A DNA stretch of 64,000 bases from Deltaproteobacteria bacterium (GTDB taxonomy: Bacteria; Myxococcota; Kuafuiibacteriia; Kuafuiibacteriales; Kuafuiibacteriaceae): contig JADJBV010000002.1 in the NCBI GenBank assembly GCA_016703535.1, forward strand, positions 2,728,001 through 2,792,000, read 5' to 3'. The stretch's first letter is position 1. Each line of letters begins with the position of its first letter. Shown here piece after piece: positions 18,220 through 27,300 of the stretch. The position numbers and the translations under genes were made by a program. The notes beneath the pieces were generated by a model. It was not told where the DNA came from. It worked only from the letters and a program-made list of their open reading frames with translations, and did not search any database.

Positions 18220-20448
18220 CTAAGGTGTTGAAACAACTAAGGGATTGGCGGTGTTTTGGACCTCGACCTCGGCCAAGGTCTCCGGGACCTGGGCTTCACT
18301 CGCCAGTGAAAAACCTATGTTCCACCCGGTCACGAACCCCGAGCGGGCCCGGAGGTGGCCAAACGGGGTCCCGTCCTCGAGCCGACCCGGGGCCTGTATC
18401 AACGAAACGGCCTCGGCGTTGTTGCCGGTCCCGAGCAGCCGATAACGCTCCAAGGTGACGTCGGCCCGGCCCACCTCCAGACCGGTCCGAGTGTCGACGT
18501 TGGCCAGCACCTCCAGGTCACGCAGGGATCCGACGCTGGCGAAGTTGAGGTTGTTGGAGGCGACGCTGACCGGCACGGTACCGCCTTCGACCCGGATCCG
18601 CGCCAGGTCCACCGCGGCGCCGTCGAAGATCCGGAGACCTCGACCTCGGGGCACCAAGGTCCAATCGGCTCCGGTCGCCGCACCAAGACCGGACCACACC
18701 ACGGCCCCGTTGCCGCCGCCGATCACCAACGCCCGCTCGATCTCCACGGGGCCCGTGCGGCCCACGGCCAGGGCCTCGAACTCTTCGCTCGCACGGACGG
18801 ACAGCACCACCAGGTCCCGGAACCGCAGCGGCGCCTGGCTGGCCAAGGTGCCTTCCAAGGAGAGCTCGACGCCGCTTGCGCCCGAGAACACCAGATCGTC
18901 GCCGCTCAGCTCGGACGTCGGATCGACCGTCACCCCGTGAACTCCGGCGCGGGAGCCGTTGTCGACGAAACGTACGGTCGTCAACTCGGCCCGCCCGCCC
19001 TCGACCACCTTGAGCCCCTCGGCGGGGTGGTCGCTGATCTCGCTGTCGGCCAAATTCAGCTCGCCACCTCGCAAGTAGATCCCGAAGCCGCTGCCGCCCA
19101 ACGAAGCGAAGTTGCTTCGGACGATCACGCCTCGTGCTTCGACTCGGCCCGCGACCCGCAGGCCTCCGTCGGCGAAGCCTTCGATGACCACCTCTCGTGC
19201 TTGAAGTTCGCCACCGTCGACCAGAAGGCCCCAGGCGCTGCTGGCGGTTTGGGCGCGCAAGACCACCTCGGCCACCACACCTTGCCCACCTCGTTGCCGG
19301 ATCCCGGGCCCACCGCGGGCGTCGATGGCGGCCTTTGCCAGGTGGAGCCGACCCGCACGCAGCTCCACCCCACCCCAGGTGCCCTGAAACACCGCGGTGG
19401 TGGCGCTCAAGGATCCGCCGTCGATCACCAAGGCGAAGTTGTGGCTTCGGGCCGGCGGGATGAACAACACCCGCTCGAGCCCCACGGCCCCGCTCGACAC
19501 GATCAAGGCGGATCGGGCCGACTCCAAGGCCAGATCTCGCAGCTCCAGCCGTTGACCCTGGGCGACCAGTTCTCCCACCAGCACCGTCTGGCTGCACGCG
19601 CCGACCAACACCAAACGTTCGGGCAGGGTGGCCGGTACGGCGTGACGCCCCACCGCCAAGGCGAGCCGCGTCGGGGCGGCGATGTTGGCCAAGGCTTCGT
19701 CGATTCCAGCGTAGGGCCGCGGCCGAGAGCCATCACCGCCAGGGGCCGCGCCGGGATCGACGTAGGCGTCGACGGCCTCCGTGGGCCAACCATCGGCGGG
19801 GCAGGCGACGAGGAGTGAAGTACAGGCGGCTTGCCCGGGCAGTTGGGCCCAAGTCGCCGGGCATTCGATCAACGGGGGTTGGACCGGCCGCGAGATCAGC
19901 AAGCGATCGGTCATGTCCGGGTCCAGCACCCAACCCGGGGGTTGGGCCAGCTCAGGCAAGTCAGGCGCAGCGGGGGGCTCGATTTCGCAAGTTGCCTTGC
20001 AAAGCGGGAAGTCGAAGCCGGACGCCAGGCAACCGCTGGCCAAACAACTCGAGTGGTCGAAGGGCGGGAGCCGAAGTTCAGCCAACGCCGCGGCTCGTTC
20101 CTCGTCGGCTTCGGTGAAGACACCGGTGGTCGAGTCCCGCACCAAGCTGCGCAAGATCATCTCCGGGTGCAGAGGCCGTCCGGGCCCATCGAGGCGCAGA
20201 CGGCCCAGGGGCAAGGAAAGGGCCGCCGGGTCTGGACCCAACTCGAGGAGGCCGGCCTCTTGGCCGGCGGGGAAGGTCACCGGCGAACCGGTGCGCCCTC
20301 GGTGGATCCAACCGTCCGTGGGGCGCCCCTCTTCCAGGAAGACCAGGATCGTCGTACCGACCTCAACGTCGCTCGGGGGAAGGGCCGGTAGCTCGGGCCG
20401 CAGGCAGCCCAGACACAACCACCACCCCAGTGCTGCCGCCGTACGCAT
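18220..20448 (-). CDS. Lipoprotein with right-handed parallel beta-helix
   Basis: 742 residues from ATG 20448. A short signal with CLGC suggests lipidation near residue 16, although the lipobox is non-standard. The first 300 residues are a mixed Cys-containing region. From about residue 300 on there are many short degenerate repeats such as GVELRAGRLHLAKA, GLLVDGGELQAREVVI and GIYLRGGELNLADSEI, the pattern of a right-handed parallel beta-helix (PbH1-like). No pectate-lyase-type catalytic motif was recognised. A surface-exposed binding or structural role is inferred, as for other Myxococcota DUF1565-like beta-helix lipoproteins. Confidence 0.7.
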   Translation of the reverse strand: MRTAAALGWWLCLGCLRPELPALPPSDVEVGTTILVFLEEGRPTDGWIHRGRTGSPVTFPAGQEAGLLELGPDPAALSLPLGRLRLDGPGRPLHPEMILRSLVRDSTTGVFTEADEERAAALAELRLPPFDHSSCLASGCLASGFDFPLCKATCEIEPPAAPDLPELAQPPGWVLDPDMTDRLLISRPVQPPLIECPATWAQLPGQAACTSLLVACPADGWPTEAVDAYVDPGAAPGGDGSRPRPYAGIDEALANIAAPTRLALAVGRHAVPATLPERLVLVGACSQTVLVGELVAQGQRLELRDLALESARSALIVSSGAVGLERVLFIPPARSHNFALVIDGGSLSATTAVFQGTWGGVELRAGRLHLAKAAIDARGGPGIRQRGGQGVVAEVVLRAQTASSAWGLLVDGGELQAREVVIEGFADGGLRVAGRVEARGVIVRSNFASLGGSGFGIYLRGGELNLADSEISDHPAEGLKVVEGGRAELTTVRFVDNGSRAGVHGVTVDPTSELSGDDLVFSGASGVELSLEGTLASQAPLRFRDLVVLSVRASEEFEALAVGRTGPVEIERALVIGGGNGAVVWSGLGAATGADWTLVPRGRGLRIFDGAAVDLARIRVEGGTVPVSVASNNLNFASVGSLRDLEVLANVDTRTGLEVGRADVTLERYRLLGTGNNAEAVSLIQAPGRLEDGTPFGHLRARSGFVTGWNIGFSLASEAQVPETLAEVEVQNTANPLVVSTP

Positions 20449-20564
20449 CCTGCTCTTTCCCCATACGCCGCCGATCCGCGCCTCGGCCCCGCTCCTGGCA
20501 TGGCGGCCAAGGTCACCGAGATCGCAGACGGTTGGGGCGGTTCGAGCGGTTGCTTTCACCACGG

Positions 20565-20594
20565 TGCAACTATTTCTTCGCAAGGGAAGTTGCA
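20565..20594. repeat. Inverted repeat TGCAACT / AGTTGCA
   Basis: A 7-base perfect inverted repeat (20565-20571 and 20588-20594) with a 16-base spacer lies between the OsmC stop and the beta-helix lipoprotein start. It could be a weak terminator for OsmC (no T-run follows) or an operator for the lipoprotein gene. Function unassigned. Confidence 0.3.
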
Positions 20595-20636
20595 GCCGGC
20601 GTCGAGGACCTCGTGACCAAGGAGTCACCCACCCGA

Positions 20637-21086
20637 TCAGCCCAGGTCGTTGACCAGCTGAGAGCGCACCACGATCTCCGAGTGCAGGGTCTTGTGGACC
20701 GGGCACTTGTTGGCGATCTCCAGCAGCCGCTGCTTCTGTTCGTCGTCCAGGCTGCCGATCAGCTCGATGTCCCGGGTGATCCGATCGACCTTGCCCTCTT
20801 TGGTCTCGGCTTCGGGGACCTCGCTGGCTTCGACCTTGGTGTGGGTCAGGCGCACCCGCACCGCGGTCAAGGGCCAAGCCTTGCGGCGGGCGTACATCGA
20901 GACGGTCATCGAGGTGCAGGCACCCAGGGCCCCGAGCAACAGCTCATAGGGGTTGGGTCCAGTGTCGGTGCCGCCCAACTCTGGGACCTCATCGGCGGTG
21001 AAGGCGTGGTGACCGAGCTGGAGGGTTTGGGCGAAGCCCGAGGCCTGGCCTTCGACGGTGACCACCACCGGGGGAGTGCTGCTCAT
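20637..21086 (-). CDS. OsmC/YhfA-family peroxide reductase-like protein
   Basis: 149 residues. OsmC-family signatures are present: GGTDTGPNPYELLLGALGAC with C57 in an ACTSMTVxMYA context, and the second cysteine C128 in ANKCPVHKTL. OsmC/Ohr proteins use this cysteine pair to reduce organic or hydrogen peroxides. The PVHKTL ending and overall length fit the YhfA-like subgroup better than Ohr. Cytoplasmic, no signal. It precedes the CBS-domain gene in sequence but both read leftward, separated by 55 bases, so they may share a transcript. The precise oxidant is not predictable. Confidence 0.9.
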   Translation of the reverse strand: MSSTPPVVVTVEGQASGFAQTLQLGHHAFTADEVPELGGTDTGPNPYELLLGALGACTSMTVSMYARRKAWPLTAVRVRLTHTKVEASEVPEAETKEGKVDRITRDIELIGSLDDEQKQRLLEIANKCPVHKTLHSEIVVRSQLVNDLG

Positions 21087-21141
21087 GCCCTCGGATAGCC
21101 TGCCGTCGCCGCGCCGCCAAGCCCCGCCCCGGCGAAAGGCC

Positions 21142-21549
21142 CTAGCGCAGCCGGGTATGGAGCAGATCGGCCAAGGCGGTCATCGCGTCGACCGCCGTGA
21201 AGATCCCGACCACCTTGTTGTTGGCGACCACCACCGCCGAGCCGTACCGCTTTTCGGCCATCTCCTGGGCGACCTGATCCAGCGGGCTGTCGGGGTGCAC
21301 GCTGAAGGGCAAAGGGGTCATCGCGTCTTCGACGTGGAGGCCGCTGGGGTCGACGCTGGAGAGGCTCTCGATCAGCGCCAGATCCCGTTCGGTCAACATC
21401 CCCACCAGGGCGCCACCATCCAACACCGGCAGGTGCCGGATCCGGTGTTCCTTCAAGATCGCGTGGGCGTGGGCCAAGGACTGGTCCTTGCCGATCGTGT
21501 GCGGGGACGTCGTCATGTACTTCTGGACGGACGGAATCGGCTTGCTCAT
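21142..21549 (-). CDS. Protein of two tandem CBS domains
   Basis: 135 residues from ATG 21549; an upstream in-frame start at 21579 adds a non-conserved MAHPLLPVGG. It consists of two CBS motifs: residues about 8-60 (VQKYMTTSP, LKEHRIRHLPVLD, GMLTERDL) and 73-130 (VEDAMTPLP, MAEKRYGSAVVV, GIFTAVDAM). Stand-alone CBS pairs form a Bateman module that binds adenine nucleotides or SAM and regulates a partner. No effector domain is fused, so the partner is unknown. Confidence 0.9.
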   Translation of the reverse strand: MSKPIPSVQKYMTTSPHTIGKDQSLAHAHAILKEHRIRHLPVLDGGALVGMLTERDLALIESLSSVDPSGLHVEDAMTPLPFSVHPDSPLDQVAQEMAEKRYGSAVVVANNKVVGIFTAVDAMTALADLLHTRLR

Positions 21550-21639
21550 GCCTCCGACAGGTAGCAGAGGGTGTGCCACGCGGTCCGGGTGGGTTCCCCA
21601 AGGGGCAAGTCACGCCCCTACCACGTGTTCCGGAGGCCG

Positions 21640-24348
21640 TTACCGCCGACGGAAGAAGAGGCCGAAGAAGAGCAGGGCCCAGGCCCAAGATCCGGCCGGG
21701 TTCGGGCGGTGGCTGGTGCAGCCGCAGCCCTCCTCCTCTGGGGCGGGGGTCGGGGGAGGCTCGACGATCCGCAGGGCGACGGCCAAGGAGGCCTGGCGAC
21801 CCAAGGCGTCCACCACCGACAAGGGTAAGGTGACCAAGCCCCCGGTGCTGATCCCCATGCCATCGGGGATCACTTCGGGGGTGCCGGAGATCCGGTAGCG
21901 ATCCTCTTCGCCGACGACCACCTCACCACTGAGCCCCCGGGGGAGGGCGCTGTTTTCGGCGCGCCAGGTGTAGGGCGGCGTGCCGCGGCGGGCCTCGAAG
22001 GTGACCTCGTACGCCTGACCCAAGATCGCGGTCGGCACCGAGCTGGGGGTGATCGCAAAGTCGGCGGTAGAGGCCACCACCAACACCAACTCGGCCGAGT
22101 CCCGGCGGGCGCTGGCGCCGCCCCCTTCGGTGACCTCGGCCCGGAAGCTGAAGGTGCCCACCTGGCCGGGGATGCCGCTCAGCGCGCCGGTCCGGGTCAA
22201 GACCAGGCCCGAGGGCAAGGCGCCATCGTTGACCACAAAGCTCAAGGTGGAGCCGGCGGTTTGGCCCAGCACCACCAGGTTCGCCTGATAACTTTGTCCG
22301 ACCACCGCCTCGGCCAATTCGGTCGGCACCAAGGTCAGCCGCCCCGACTCCACGATCCACAGCCCCAGGCGCCGTTGGGTCGACTCGGTCCCGTCGGTCG
22401 CCCCGACCACCAGCTCAAAACGTCCGGCCGCAGGGGCGACGCCGTGCAGATAACCGTCGGGGTCCAAGGTCAGGCCCGGTGGGCCGCCGGACACAAGGCT
22501 GAAGGTGACCTCACCGCTGCCCCCGACCGCGACGATCCGCTGCTGGAGCTCGGGGCCCTCACCGGCCGGCGCCGGCGGATACGGTTGACCGGCGATGCCG
22601 GGGACCAAAGCTCGGGTGATGATCGCCAGCGGGCCGTCCAGCTGGCTGACGTTGAGGGTGAGGGGGCCGAAGGTCTCTTGATCACGGCCGCTCTCGACGG
22701 TGACCGAAAAGGTCGACTCGCCTGGTGCGGTGGGGCGCCCGATCAGCTGGCCGTTCTCCAACAGGCTGAGTCCGTCGGGCAAGCTGCCGGTGGCCAGCGT
22801 GAAGAGGTAACTCCCGTTGCCGCCCCGGGCCGTGAGGCGCCCGCTGTATTCGAGGCCCACGTAGGCGCCGGGGAGGGTGGTGCCGACCAATCCCAGGGCC
22901 CCGCCGTTCACCTCGAGGGTGGCGCCGGCCAAGGTGTTGTTGACTTCACTCAGCTCGGAGACGGCCTGATCGGGATCCAAGATCAGCCCCAAGGTGTAGG
23001 TCCCAGGCGGCAAGGTGGTCGGCAAGGTGCCGCTGGCCTCCAGCTCGGTTTCGGTCAGGAGCGGCAGGTTGACGGTGCCGCTGGCCAGCTGCAGATCGCT
23101 TTGGCTGGGGGCGGTGTTCGTGGACAACACCAGCAGCCAACGGACATCGCCGGTCAGGTTGCCGATGTTGCCGATCGTCAAGGGCACGGTGATGGTCCCG
23201 CCGGGGCTGGGATCACCGCTGGGCGTGTCCACCGCCACCGCGGTGAAGTCCGGCTTGGGATCGGTGATCAAGAGATCTTGGGTCCCGAAGATTTGGTTGT
23301 TGATCTCGTTGGCTTCGGTCAACACCCCGTCGCTGTCGGCCACCAGCAGCAGGCGATAACGGCCCGGGGCTTGGCCGAGAGGGACGGTCACGTCCAGCGG
23401 CTCCACCAAGGTCTGAAAGGGCGCCAAGGTGATCGGGGGCGAAGTGTAGATCGGGTTGTTGGGGGCCGTTTCGGTCGGCAACACCAGGTGAAGTTGGTAC
23501 CTGAAGGGACCGATCGCGTTGGCGTGGTAGGAGGCGAGGGTCACCTCGGCCGGGAACGGGACCCCTTGATAGACGCGGCCGATGCCGCCGACCCGGATCT
23601 CGACCCCGCGCGCGAAGACGTCCAGGCCCGCGTCTTGGGTGGCAACGATCATGCGATCTCGGTAGTCGTCGAGATCGCCGAGGGTGCAGTTGGGCGTGCA
23701 GAGGGCCAGGTTGGTGCCGCGGCTGGCGCCTTGATCCTGAAAGCCGATTGAGCCGCTCACTCGGGATCCGACCGGGAAGGTGTGCGGGCCGACGTGGATC
23801 TCGAAGCGTCCGGCCGCCCCTTCGTAGAGATGGAGCTGGACGTTGGCGTCGCCCGGGACTCCGCCGCAGCAGATCTGGGAGCCCTTCCACTGGATGATGA
23901 AGACCCGGTCGGGAGTGGTCCCCTCTTGGTGGGTGCTGACCACCGGCTGAAAGAGATCGTCCCAGAAGGCGGCGATCATGTTGGTGACGCCCGAGCTGAA
24001 GGCGTCGGGGAAGGCGTGGTTGCTGCCCGTTCCGACCCAACCATTGGTGTCGAAGCCCACCAGGCCGGTCGAGCCGATCAACATGCTGGTGTAGTCGTTT
24101 TCGTAGAAGCGAAACGGGAAGGGGAGGTTGACGTTGACCTGCCCAGGGAAGGGGGTCCCGAAGTTGAGGGTGGTGCCGCCCACCCGCTCTTGATAGGGCG
24201 CGTCGTCTTCGAAGGTGATGTAGCTGGCGCTGCCACCACCTCCGCCGCCGCCCCCAGGGACGCCACCGTCCCGTTGAGCCCAGGCCGAGCTGCCCAGCCC
24301 GACCAGCGCCACCACCGTCACAAGGCCCAAGCACTTTTGCGGGAACAT
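21640..24348 (-). CDS. MYXO-CTERM surface protein with CARDB and Ig-like repeats
   Basis: 902 residues from ATG 24348, preceded by AGGAGG at 4-base spacing. The signal peptide is cleaved after SAWA (about residue 24), then a Gly-rich linker. The N-domain has nidogen-like features (LPFPFRFYENDYTSM, NMIAAFWDDLFQP). CARDB-type modules follow (repeated EINNQ and EVNNT ends), then several putative-Ig repeats (GLVGFDT-independent GLSLLENGQLIGRPTAPG type). It ends in a MYXO-CTERM signal: C875-G-C877, a hydrophobic WALLFFGLFF stretch and RRR. Known MYXO-CTERM proteins are processed by myxosortase and displayed on the surface. It is a close paralogue of the second half of the upstream fused protein, whose stop is 10 bases away. 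Confidence 0.9.
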   Translation of the reverse strand: MFPQKCLGLVTVVALVGLGSSAWAQRDGGVPGGGGGGGGSASYITFEDDAPYQERVGGTTLNFGTPFPGQVNVNLPFPFRFYENDYTSMLIGSTGLVGFDTNGWVGTGSNHAFPDAFSSGVTNMIAAFWDDLFQPVVSTHQEGTTPDRVFIIQWKGSQICCGGVPGDANVQLHLYEGAAGRFEIHVGPHTFPVGSRVSGSIGFQDQGASRGTNLALCTPNCTLGDLDDYRDRMIVATQDAGLDVFARGVEIRVGGIGRVYQGVPFPAEVTLASYHANAIGPFRYQLHLVLPTETAPNNPIYTSPPITLAPFQTLVEPLDVTVPLGQAPGRYRLLLVADSDGVLTEANEINNQIFGTQDLLITDPKPDFTAVAVDTPSGDPSPGGTITVPLTIGNIGNLTGDVRWLLVLSTNTAPSQSDLQLASGTVNLPLLTETELEASGTLPTTLPPGTYTLGLILDPDQAVSELSEVNNTLAGATLEVNGGALGLVGTTLPGAYVGLEYSGRLTARGGNGSYLFTLATGSLPDGLSLLENGQLIGRPTAPGESTFSVTVESGRDQETFGPLTLNVSQLDGPLAIITRALVPGIAGQPYPPAPAGEGPELQQRIVAVGGSGEVTFSLVSGGPPGLTLDPDGYLHGVAPAAGRFELVVGATDGTESTQRRLGLWIVESGRLTLVPTELAEAVVGQSYQANLVVLGQTAGSTLSFVVNDGALPSGLVLTRTGALSGIPGQVGTFSFRAEVTEGGGASARRDSAELVLVVASTADFAITPSSVPTAILGQAYEVTFEARRGTPPYTWRAENSALPRGLSGEVVVGEEDRYRISGTPEVIPDGMGISTGGLVTLPLSVVDALGRQASLAVALRIVEPPPTPAPEEEGCGCTSHRPNPAGSWAWALLFFGLFFRRR

Positions 24349-24358
24349 CGCGCCTCCT

Positions 24359-27300
24359 CTACCGTCGTCGCCGCCAGATTGGACTGAAGATCAACAGCGC
24401 CCACATCCAGGGGGTGCTGGGTTCGCCGCTCGGACCTTCGGTGCGACAGCTGCAGCCGCCGTCATCCGCCACGGTGGGTTCGGCCTCGGGAGGCACCACC
24501 CGCAAGGCCACCGGCAGTTCGGCCCGGCGCCCCAAGGCGTCGACCACCAAAAGACGGAAGGTCGCGACGCCACCGGTCTCGACGCCCATTCCCTCGGGGA
24601 TGGCTTCGGCGACGCCGCTGATCCGGAAGCGCTCTTCGACGCCGACGATGGTCTGGCCGACCAGCCCCCGGGGCAGGAGTGGGGTCTCGACTGCCCAGGT
24701 GTACGGCGCCGTGCCGAGCCGGGCCTCGAAGGTCACCTCGTAACTTTGACCCAAGATCGCCGCCGGCACGTTGCTGGGCGTGATGCTGAACTGGGGGGTC
24801 GACAAGACCTCGAGCACAAACTCGGTAGCGTCGGTGCGCCGGCTGGCGCCGCTGCCTTCGGTGATCGTCACCTGGAAGCGGAAGGTGCCGACCTGGGAGG
24901 AGCGGCCGGTCAAGCGGCCGTCGCTGGTCAAGGTCAGGCCGGTGGGGACGTCTCCGGCCCCGGCGAAGGCGACGGTGGCCGTCTCGTTTCGCCCCAACAC
25001 CACGAAGTTGTAGTCGTAGCTCTGGCCCACCACCGCGTCGGGCAAGTCGGTGGGCACCAAGGTCAGGCGGCCCGAGTCCACCACCCACAACGGGATCCGT
25101 CGGGTGGTGGTCATGGCGCCGTCACTGGCCTGGACCTCCAGCTCGAAGCGGCCACTGCTGGCAGGGACGCCGTGCAGCAATCCATCCGCGTCTAGGATCA
25201 AGCCCGCCGGTCCGCCGCCCACCAAGGTGAAGGTCGCGCTGGCGGCGTTGGCGCCGATCGCGATCAAGCGCTGGGGATCTTCTCCCGCCAAGGTCGGAGG
25301 ATAAGGTTGACCGGCGATGCCCGGCACCAACTCCCGCGTGATGATCGCCAGCGGGCCGGCCAAGGTCTGGATCTCGAGGGTCACCGGGCCGAGCACCTGG
25401 CTCACGTCGCCACTTTGGACTCGTACCGAAAACGTGTAGCTGCCCGGGGCCTCCGGTTGCCCTTGGAGGCGACCGTCGAGCTGCAGGCTCAGGCCGGAGG
25501 GCAGGGTGCCGCTCTCTTCGCTGAGTTCATAACTGCCGATGCCGCCCGCGACCTGGAGGCGGCCTTCGTAGCTCAAGCCCACGTACCCAACCGGCGGCGT
25601 GCCGACCAAACGGAGCGCGCCCCCGTCGACCACCAGCTCGGCGCCGTTCACCGCGTTGTTGACCTCATTCAGCTCCGCGACCGCGTTTTCGGCGTCGACG
25701 ATCACCCCGAGGGTGTAGACCCCGGGAGGCAAGTTGGCCGGCACCGTGACCGGCACCGTGACCGCCACGTTGCTCAGCAAAGGCACGGCTTCGCTGCCGG
25801 TGGCCAAGACCAGGTCGTTGGTGCTGGGTGATGGGTTGGAGGACACGACCAAGGTCCAGCTGGTGGTCCCGTCGAGGTTGCCGACGTTTTCCACGTTGAT
25901 CGGGATGTTCAAGGAGTCCCCCGGACCCGCCGACGCGCCCCGTTGGCCGATGAAGCTGGCCGTGAAGTCGGGGTTCGGTTCTCCCAGGATCACCTCTTGG
26001 GTGGCGATCCGCTGGTTGTTGGTCTCGTCGGGTTCGTCGATCTCGTTGAAGGCGTCGACCACCACGGCCAGCCGGTAGCGGCCCGGCGTCTGGTTGAGGG
26101 GCAAGGCGACGTCGATGGTCTCCCGAAACGCCTGATACGGCGTCAAGGTCACGGTGGTGGAGGTGTAGATCGGGTTGGCGGGCTCCAGTTCACCCGGCCC
26201 CATCACGTGGATCTGGTACCGAAAGGGCCCGATCGGCTCGCCGTGAAAAGAGGCCATGTTTACGGTCACCGGGAAGTGTACGCCCTGGTAGACCCGCCCA
26301 ATGCCGGTCACGCCGAGGTCCAAACCTTGGGCGACCACGTCCAGGCCCGCGTCTTGGGTCGCGATGATCCGCCGATCGGTGTAGGCCGAAAAGTCCGCGG
26401 GGGTGCAGTTCGGCGTGCACACCATCAGGTTCGTGCCCCGGGCTCGAGCGTCGTCCTGAAACCCGACGCTGGCGTCGAGGCCAGTGTTGGTGAAGGTCTG
26501 GGGCCCGTAGTGCAGCTCGAAGCGGCCCGCCAGCCCTTCGTACAGCCACAACTGCATGTTCAACACCTCAGGGAAGCTGGTGCAGCAGCGGGCGATGTTC
26601 TTCCACTGGATGATGAAGACCCGGCTCGGGGCCGTGCCCTCCACGTAGGTGGTCGCGTCGGGCTGGTACAGATCGTCCCAAAACGCGGCGATCATGTTGG
26701 GGGGCGAAAAACCGTTGGGATCCGGGAAGCTGATGTTGCCCAGGTCGCTCGCTTGCCCCGAAAAGCTCACCAGTCCGTTCGTGCCGATCGACAGGTTGGT
26801 GTGGTCGCTCTCGAAGAAGCGAAAGGGAAAGGGCAAGACGACGTCCGCCTGGCCGTCGTCGATCGAGTTGAAGGAGAGTGCGGTCCCGCCCGAGCGCTCT
26901 ACGTAAGGGTCGTCTTCTTCCAAGATGATGTACTGGCCGTTTTGGGCCCAGGCCGACGTGGAGACGGTCAGCAGGGCGGCGGCCAACAACACCACCCTCT
27001 TTTTCCGACGCAAGAAGAGGAGGAGCCCGCCGGCCAAGGCCCAACCGTAGGCGTCGCCCGCCGGGCCCCGGTGGGTGGCGCTGCAGCTGCAACCGTCATC
27101 ACCCGTGTCGGTTGGACCCGGGTTGGTCGGATCACCTTCGATCACCACCCCAAAGGCCCGGACGTCCCGGCGCCCCGACTCGTCTTGGCCCCGGACCAAA
27201 AAGCCGAAGGTCCCGGCCGCGCTGGGCGTGCCGCTCAGGACACCATCGGCCGCCAAGGTGACCCCCGCCGGCAACTCGCCGCCGACGACCACAAAGGTGA

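Noticed and set aside
22261..23751. Long + strand frame opposite the MYXO-CTERM gene
   Set aside because: It is the mirror of a high-G+C gene with clear domains; its translation is low-complexity Arg/Gly/His without motifs.
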